This document shows, one piece after another, positions 58,665 through 64,000 of a stretch of DNA of 64,000 nt; position 1 is the stretch's first letter; each line of letters starts with the position of its first letter. Below the pieces are notes generated by a model. That model saw only the letters and a program-made list of their open reading frames with translations. It was not told the origin of the DNA and searched no databases. The translations under genes and the position numbers were made by a program. Source of the stretch: an uncultured Coriobacteriaceae bacterium (GTDB lineage: Bacteria > Actinomycetota > Coriobacteriia > Coriobacteriales > Coriobacteriaceae); NCBI GenBank assembly GCA_944321435.1, contig CALULH010000006.1, forward strand, positions 62,001 to 126,000. Direction: 5' to 3'.

Positions 58665-59426
58665 CTAGTTAAACTGGTTGCGATAGGCTTCGCAGACCTC
58701 GTTCACCGGGCCGATCATGCGCTGCTTGCCGCGCTCGATCCACACGGCCGAGGTGCACAGGCGCTCGACCTGCTCGATGGAGTGGCTCACGAACAGCACC
58801 GTAACGTTGCCCGAGTCGATGAAGCTCTGGATGCGCTTCTCGCACTTCTCTTGGAAGAACACGTCGCCCACCGAAAGGGTCTCGTCAACGATAAGCACGT
58901 CGGGCTCGGTGATGGTGGCGATAGCGAAGGCGATGCGGGCCACCATGCCGCTAGAGTAGTTCTTCATGGGCATGTCCATGAAGTCGTGCAGCTCGGCAAA
59001 CTCAACGATCTCGTCAAGGTGTTCGTCGATGAACTCCTTGGTATAGCCGAGAAGCGAGCCGTTGAGGTAGATGTTCTCGCGTGCCGTGAGCTCGAGGTCG
59101 AAGCCGGCGCCGAGCTCGATGAGCGGAGCGATGTTGCCGCGCACCGTAACCGAGCCCTCGCTGGGCTCGAGCACGCCGGCGATGATCTTGAGCATGGTCG
59201 ACTTGCCCGACCCGTTGGTGCCCACGAGACCCATGACCTCGCCCTTGGGCACCTTGAACGAAACATGGTCGAGCGCGCGGAACTCCTTGAAGAACAGCTC
59301 GCGCCGCGCGATCTTGATGAAGTACTCCTTCAAGCTGTTGAGCTGCTCGCTGGCCATGTTGAAGATCATCGAGACGTCGTTGACCTCGATGGCGTACTCA
59401 GGAGCCGCTGTTTGGTTGATGGCCAT
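58665..59426 (-). CDS. Polysaccharide/teichoic-acid ABC exporter ATPase (Wzt/TagH-like)
   Basis: The 253-residue ATPase has Walker A GTNGSGKST, signature NYSSGMVARI, Walker B VLIVDETLS and H-loop LFVSHSIEQ. The N-terminal segment with NSLKEYF and the ELGAGFDLELTARENIYLNG block are typical of O-antigen and teichoic-acid exporters. It lacks the C-terminal carbohydrate-binding domain of long Wzt proteins. It pairs with the permease encoded 15 bases upstream. Confidence 0.93.
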   Translation of the reverse strand: MAINQTAAPEYAIEVNDVSMIFNMASEQLNSLKEYFIKIARRELFFKEFRALDHVSFKVPKGEVMGLVGTNGSGKSTMLKIIAGVLEPSEGSVTVRGNIAPLIELGAGFDLELTARENIYLNGSLLGYTKEFIDEHLDEIVEFAELHDFMDMPMKNYSSGMVARIAFAIATITEPDVLIVDETLSVGDVFFQEKCEKRIQSFIDSGNVTVLFVSHSIEQVERLCTSAVWIERGKQRMIGPVNEVCEAYRNQFN

Positions 59427-59441
59427 GGGTGAGCCCCTTTT

Positions 59442-60260
59442 CTACACGTAGAGGATGAACTTATGCTCGGTCTTGCGGAAGATGACGAACCCAACGGCCA
59501 GCATGACGACCGCCCAGAGAACGCACGCGGCAAGCGTGGTCATGCTGGGGCTCTGCTGCCACAGGAAGATATCGCGCATGAAGGTAATATAGTTGTACAT
59601 GGGGTTTACCTTCACCAGCGTGATGATCCACGAGGGGACCGCCGGGTTGCTGGTCAGCAGGGAGAAATCCCAGAAGATGGGCGTCAGGTACGTCCAGGCG
59701 AGAATCACCACGCCCCACAGGTGAATGATGTCACGGAAGAAAACCGCGAGCGAGCCGATGGCGAACCCGATGCCGATGCAGAAGAGCATGAGCAGCACGA
59801 GCACCACCGGCAGCCAGATGAGATGCCACGTCGGCATGACGCGGAACCACAGCATGACCAGCGCCACCGCAATGAGCGAGAACGCAAAGTTCACCAATGC
59901 GAAGAGCACTTTCTGCACGGGGAACACAAACCGGTCGACCTTGACCTTTTTGAGCAGCGGCGCCGCGTCGATGATCGACCATAGCGCTGCGTTGGTGGAG
60001 TCGCTCATGAGCGAGAAGGTGATGTTGCCCACAATGAGGTACAAGGGGAAGTTCTCGATGTTCGAACCGAACAGGTAGCTGAACACGATGCTCATGACCA
60101 CCATCATGAGCAGCGGGTTGAGAACGCTCCACACCACGCCGAGCACGCTGCGACGGTACTTGAGCTTGAAATCCTTGGTGACAAGCTGGCGGAGAATGAA
60201 CACGTCCTTGGCAAAATTGCTCGACGCGTACTCCTGGCTTAGCTTTGTTTGCGCTGACAC
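59442..60260 (-). CDS. Polysaccharide ABC exporter permease (Wzm/TagG-like)
   Basis: This 272-residue ABC-2 type permease has six TM helices and the family N-terminus LRQLVTKDFKLKYRRSVLGVVWSVLNPL, followed by the conserved LTPIFWD...NPMYNYI region. With the adjacent ATPase it moves a lipid-linked polymer across the membrane. It is the first gene of the glycosyltransferase operon. The 134-base upstream gap shows no definite promoter. Confidence 0.93.
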   Translation of the reverse strand: MSAQTKLSQEYASSNFAKDVFILRQLVTKDFKLKYRRSVLGVVWSVLNPLLMMVVMSIVFSYLFGSNIENFPLYLIVGNITFSLMSDSTNAALWSIIDAAPLLKKVKVDRFVFPVQKVLFALVNFAFSLIAVALVMLWFRVMPTWHLIWLPVVLVLLMLFCIGIGFAIGSLAVFFRDIIHLWGVVILAWTYLTPIFWDFSLLTSNPAVPSWIITLVKVNPMYNYITFMRDIFLWQQSPSMTTLAACVLWAVVMLAVGFVIFRKTEHKFILYV

Positions 60261-60394
60261 GACTGCAACCCCTTACGAACCGCAGGTATGAGCAGGTACG
60301 AAAGCCCATGGTAGCACAGGCGCGCAACAGCCCCCTAGGTTCAAGAAAACTACGGAGCGGCGCGCAGGGGCAGCTCGACGCCCTGGCGCCTCCC

Positions 60395-60952
60395 CTAGGG
60401 AACCGCGCGGATCTTGCCCGTCCGCGGCTCCAGCGCAAAGCCCCACACCCGCACCGACCGCGGCATCAGCGGATGGTTCCTCAGCAGGAAAACCGTGCGC
60501 CGCACCGCCCCCTCGCTCGTCGACGCCCGACGCAGCAGATCCTTGGCGCGCGGGTCACCCTGCACCGTCCGCTCGATGCGGGCGCGCGACACCCCCGCCG
60601 ACACCAGACCCTCGATGGCCGTGTCCCGCGACACGGGCGTATCGGCGCCCTTATCGCGCCCCACAACCACGATATCGCTCGGCGCGTGCGCCGAGACCGC
60701 GGCTAAAATGGACCGCACGCCCTCCCCGTAGGCGCTCAGCACCTCCGCATGGGCAACCGTCACGACCGCGCACGCCGAGCGCTCGATCCCCAGCGCCTCC
60801 AGCGTCTCGCACGCGGCGCCCGGGGCCGCATCGGCCACAACCACCACGTTGCTCCGCGTGCCCACCTTCTCCCGCTTGCGCTTGCGCGCCCGCGCGCTTA
60901 CATATTCCGCATTGGCATGGAGCATTTCAATGACCTGCTGGGAGTACTTCAT
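60395..60952 (-). CDS. Beta-carbonic-anhydrase-like protein without zinc ligands
   Basis: The 185-residue protein follows the beta-carbonic anhydrase plan: an N-terminal helix with NAEYVSARARKRKRE, strand VVVVADAAPG, the central AVSAHAPSDIVVVG and the C-terminal LLRNHPLMPRSVRVWGFALEPRTGKI. Where the family has CxDSR the sequence is VADAAPG, and where it has GHTDCG it is GRDKGAD, so Cys, His and Cys ligands are all missing. Hydration of CO2 is not expected. ATG 60952 is chosen, with AAGGGA upstream. The function is unknown. Confidence 0.65.
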   Translation of the reverse strand: MKYSQQVIEMLHANAEYVSARARKRKREKVGTRSNVVVVADAAPGAACETLEALGIERSACAVVTVAHAEVLSAYGEGVRSILAAVSAHAPSDIVVVGRDKGADTPVSRDTAIEGLVSAGVSRARIERTVQGDPRAKDLLRRASTSEGAVRRTVFLLRNHPLMPRSVRVWGFALEPRTGKIRAVP

Positions 60953-61326
60953 CCCCGACCGTTCCCTTCGCATGTGGGGCGGCCCCCGAAATGCCACCCC
61001 GTAAATAGCCTCGAAATGAAACTATAGTCATTTAATTTGCTTACGCACACAATTCATTTTGCCAATACAGCAATTGATCCGTGAACGGTAACGCAAACAG
61101 GCGTCACGATATGCTTTTGGGCAGAAAAGAGCGCATTCCGGTATATCTCTCGGTTTTGCCGCCCGCTCATGGGGATGCCGCAAGTTCCGCGCCCGCCGCG
61201 GCCCGCGCGCGGGCGCTGTCGTATCATAACTGGGTAGTATCGTCGTCCGGCTGAAGGCAGCGCGCGGGGCAAGCCCCGGCACCGACCGCCGCCGGCATCC
61301 GAACATGCGCACAGAAGGGCAGGACC

Positions 61327-64000
61327 ATGGTCTCTCGCATCTACGTAGAGAAGAAACCGGGCTTCGACGTCGAGGCGCGCGGGCTTGAGCACGAGCTCAC
61401 GGGCATCCTGGGCGTCTCCGGCATCGACCGCCTCCGCATCATCAACCGCTACGACGTGGAGGGCATCTCCGAGGAGCTCTTCCGCAGCTGCGTGCCCACC
61501 GTCTTCTCCGAGCCCCAGGTGGACACCGCCACCGACCGGCTCCCCGCCGACCCGAGCGCACCGGGCACCAGCGTCTTCGCCGTGGAGTACCTGCCCGGCC
61601 AGTTCGACCAGCGCGCCGATTCCGCCAGCGAGTGCATCCAGCTCATCTCCTGCGGCGAGCGCCCCCAGGTGCGCTCGGCCAAGGTCTACGTCATCGAGGG
61701 CAGCCTGTCGGCCGAGGACCTGGAGGCCGTCAAGCGCTACGTAATCAACCCGGTTGAGGCACGCGAGGCCTCGCTCGACGAGCGCACGACCCTGGCCGCC
61801 GAGATACCCGAGCCCCAGCCGGTCGAGGTTCTCGACGGCTTCCTCGACCTGGACGAAGCCGGCCTCCAGGCCTTCATCGACGACCGCGGCCTGGCCATGG
61901 ACCTTGCCGACATCCGCTTCTGCCAGGAGTACTTCGCGGGCGAGAAGCGCTGCCCCACCATTACCGAGATCAAGGTCATCGACACCTACTGGTCAGATCA
62001 CTGCCGCCACACCACCTTCGGCACCGTGCTCACCGATGTCGAGATCGACGACGCCGCAGTGCAGGCGGCCTTCGACAAGTACCTCGCCATGCGCCACGAG
62101 CTCGGCCGAGACGAGAAGCCCGTGTGCCTCATGGACATGGGCACCATCGGCGCCAAGTACCTCAAGGCGACCGGCCGCCTCAAGAACCTGGACGAGTCCG
62201 AGGAGATCAACGCCTGCACCGTCAAGGTCACCGTCGACGTGGACGGGCATGACGAGGACTGGCTTTTCCTCTTCAAGAACGAAACTCACAACCACCCCAC
62301 CGAGATCGAACCCTTCGGCGGGGCGGCCACCTGCATCGGCGGGGCCATCCGCGATCCGCTCTCCGGGCGCAGCTACGTCTACCAGGCCATGCGCGTCACC
62401 GGCGCAGCCGATCCCACGGTGCCCGTAGCGAGCACGCTCCCGGGCAAGCTCCCGCAGCGCAAGATCGTCACCACCGCGGCGGCGGGATACTCCTCCTACG
62501 GCAACCAGATCGGCCTGGCCACCGGCCAGGTCTCCGAGCTCTACCACCCCGGCTACATGGCCAAGCGCATGGAGGTCGGCGCCGTGGTGGGCGCCACGCC
62601 GGCAAGCCACGTGCGCCGCGAGGAGCCCCAGCCGGGCGATAAGATCGTGCTTCTCGGCGGCCGCACCGGACGCGACGGCATCGGCGGCGCGACCGGCAGC
62701 TCGAAGGCCCACAACGTGGAGTCCATCGAGAAAGACGGCGCCGAGGTCCAGAAGGGCAACGCCCCCATGGAGCGCAAGCTCCAGCGCCTCTTCCGCCGCG
62801 AGGACGTCTGCCGCCTCATCAAGCGCTGCAACGATTTCGGCGCAGGCGGCGTCTCCGTGGCCATCGGCGAGCTGGCCGACGGCCTTGAGATCGACCTTAA
62901 CCGGGTGCCCAAGAAGTACGAGGGCCTGGACGGCACCGAGCTCGCCATCTCCGAGTCCCAGGAGCGTATGGCCGTAGCACTCGCCCCCGAGGACGTGGAC
63001 GAGTTCCTGGGCTACGCGCGCGAGGAAAACCTCGAGGCCACGGTCGTCGCCACGGTCACCGCAGAGAAGCGCGTGCGCATGTCTTGGAACGGCACAGATA
63101 TCGTGGACCTGTCCCGCTCCTTCCTCGCAAGCAACGGTGCCCCCAAGCACCAGCGCGTGCACGTGGAAGCCGGCCGTCCCTGGCAGCCCGCCTGGCAGGG
63201 CGCCACACTGGCCGAGCGCATGCGCGCGCTCGTGACCGACCTCAACGTCGCTTCCAACAAGGGGCTCTCCGAGCGTTTCGACTCCACCATCGGCGCCGGA
63301 ACCGTGCTCATGCCCTTCGGCGGCAAGACCCAGCTCACGCCCGCGCAGGCCATGGTGGCCAAGTTCCCCGTCATGGGCGAGACCACTACCGCCTCGGCTA
63401 TGGCCTGGGGCTTCAACCCCTACCTCATGAGCGCCGACCAGTATGCCGGCGCCTACCTGTCGGTTGTCGAGAGCGTCTCGCGCCTGGTGGCAACCGGCTT
63501 TACCCGCGAGCGCGCCTACCTGTCCTTCCAGGAGTACTTCGAGCGCCTGCGCACCGAGCCCGAGCGCTGGGGCAAGCCCACCGCCGCCGTGCTGGGCGCC
63601 CTTATGGCGCAGATCGACCTCGGGGTCGGCTCTATCGGCGGCAAGGACTCCATGTCCGGCTCCTTCGAGGACCTGGACGTGCCGCCTACTCTCGTCAGCT
63701 TCGCCGTCTCCACCGGGTCCGTTGACCGCGTGGTCTCCCCCGAGTTCAAGGAAGCCGGCCACCGCGTGATCCGCTTCGAACCGGCGGCCTACCTTGATGA
63801 CTGGCGCCCCGACGTTGCCGGCCTCAACGAGGTTCTCGGCATGGTCGAGCAGCTCACGGCCGACGGCTCGGCGCTGGCCGTCTCCACGCCCGGCTACGGC
63901 GGTGCGGCGGAGGCCCTGTTCAAGATGTGCGTGGGCAACCGCATCGGCCTGGCCGTGGACAGCCGCGTGCCCGTGGACAAGCAGTTCGCCCCGTCCTACG
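61327..64000 (+). CDS. purL: Phosphoribosylformylglycinamidine synthase, long form, 3' truncated by window edge
   Basis: The frame is open for 891 codons from ATG 61327 and runs off the window. It follows the large single-chain PurL of clostridia and Bacteroidetes: an N-terminal PurS-like part, then SDHCRHTTFGT, KNETHNHPTEIEPFGGAATCIGG (ATP and Mg site), GGRTGRDGIGGATGSS and KGNAPMERKLQR, then the second half with VGSIGGKDSMSGSF. The glutaminase domain would lie beyond the edge. The ~370 bases upstream, divergent from the carbonic-anhydrase-like gene, show no recognisable purine riboswitch. Confidence 0.96.
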   Translation, partial: MVSRIYVEKKPGFDVEARGLEHELTGILGVSGIDRLRIINRYDVEGISEELFRSCVPTVFSEPQVDTATDRLPADPSAPGTSVFAVEYLPGQFDQRADSASECIQLISCGERPQVRSAKVYVIEGSLSAEDLEAVKRYVINPVEAREASLDERTTLAAEIPEPQPVEVLDGFLDLDEAGLQAFIDDRGLAMDLADIRFCQEYFAGEKRCPTITEIKVIDTYWSDHCRHTTFGTVLTDVEIDDAAVQAAFDKYLAMRHELGRDEKPVCLMDMGTIGAKYLKATGRLKNLDESEEINACTVKVTVDVDGHDEDWLFLFKNETHNHPTEIEPFGGAATCIGGAIRDPLSGRSYVYQAMRVTGAADPTVPVASTLPGKLPQRKIVTTAAAGYSSYGNQIGLATGQVSELYHPGYMAKRMEVGAVVGATPASHVRREEPQPGDKIVLLGGRTGRDGIGGATGSSKAHNVESIEKDGAEVQKGNAPMERKLQRLFRREDVCRLIKRCNDFGAGGVSVAIGELADGLEIDLNRVPKKYEGLDGTELAISESQERMAVALAPEDVDEFLGYAREENLEATVVATVTAEKRVRMSWNGTDIVDLSRSFLASNGAPKHQRVHVEAGRPWQPAWQGATLAERMRALVTDLNVASNKGLSERFDSTIGAGTVLMPFGGKTQLTPAQAMVAKFPVMGETTTASAMAWGFNPYLMSADQYAGAYLSVVESVSRLVATGFTRERAYLSFQEYFERLRTEPERWGKPTAAVLGALMAQIDLGVGSIGGKDSMSGSFEDLDVPPTLVSFAVSTGSVDRVVSPEFKEAGHRVIRFEPAAYLDDWRPDVAGLNEVLGMVEQLTADGSALAVSTPGYGGAAEALFKMCVGNRIGLAVDSRVPVDKQFAPSY

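Noticed and set aside
61028-61326. Possible purine riboswitch ahead of purL
   Set aside because: I looked for the conserved three-way-junction strings and an expression-platform terminator and found neither.
61993-63762. 589-codon minus-strand frame opposite purL
   Set aside because: purL motifs are continuous on the plus strand. The antisense frame has no recognisable feature.

Overview
This 64 kb window is high-GC chromosomal DNA, and its gene content fits an anaerobic, fermentative member of the Coriobacteriia. A Collinsella-like genome is my best guess. The evidence is gatCAB tRNA amidation, PTS-linked 6-phospho-beta-glucosidases, an Rnf-type operon, a GlnR-like orphan regulator, heterodimeric ABC exporters with a consensus/degenerate ATPase pair, and iron uptake by Feo with DtxR-type boxes. 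The lineage is an inference from family resemblance. No rRNA, tRNA, CRISPR array, prophage or insertion sequence was recognised.

Layout. 1-2000: a truncated DUF2975 membrane protein with its XRE regulator, then a DUF3990 (ADP-ribosyltransferase-like) gene overlapping an XRE-tailed gene behind an autoregulation-type operator. 2100-7400 (minus): an orphan peptide-binding lipoprotein and gatCBA. 7400-12900: an HPr-like protein with Asp at the regulatory Ser46 position, a single-domain EIIA-Glc, two GH1 6-phospho-beta-glucosidases and a divergent RpiR regulator. 13200-18400: a HAD phosphatase, an MFS transporter, moaA and a moaC-mobB fusion. 18500-25900: an intact heterodimeric ABC exporter with a terminator-bearing leader, a LysR gene, and the collapsed remnant of a second exporter pair fused into a chimeric frame. 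26000-32600: a GNAT/SLOG fusion, a formate/nitrite channel, a protein with a histone-H1-like tail, another HAD, tcdA and tatD. 32600-37900: a MarR-controlled heterodimeric exporter and a small membrane protein. 38000-45300: ligA and an unusual rnfCDGEA(B) operon. 45300-54200: an HtrA protease, a GlnR-like regulator beside a glutamine synthetase homologue that has lost most metal ligands, the feo iron operon, and a ROK kinase. 54400-60300: a polysaccharide synthesis and export cluster (three glycosyltransferases plus Wzm/Wzt). 60400-64000: a zinc-less beta-carbonic-anhydrase-like protein and the start of purL.

Most unusual points. (1) The Rnf operon encodes RnfA and RnfE lacking all four cysteines that bind the membrane [2Fe-2S] cluster at their usual positions, and in the rnfB slot there is only a 68-residue membrane anchor without ferredoxin domains. 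(2) The glnA-like gene lacks four of six metal ligands yet keeps substrate-binding motifs, and sits directly upstream of a GlnR-like regulator, which suggests a sensor pseudoenzyme. (3) A ~95-nt repeat occurs at 47083 and 53128 with compensatory changes in its stems, which indicates a conserved folded element. (4) Two further dispersed intergenic repeat families are present.

Pathway logic. Imported beta-glucosides are phosphorylated by the PTS and cleaved by the GH1 enzymes, with carbon control suggested by cre-like 14-mers upstream of the EIIA and fructokinase genes. Iron genes carry AGTTAGG-type boxes. The moa genes supply molybdopterin precursor steps, but the rest of that pathway lies outside the window. 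All statements come from reading the sequence and from family knowledge; no database search was run.
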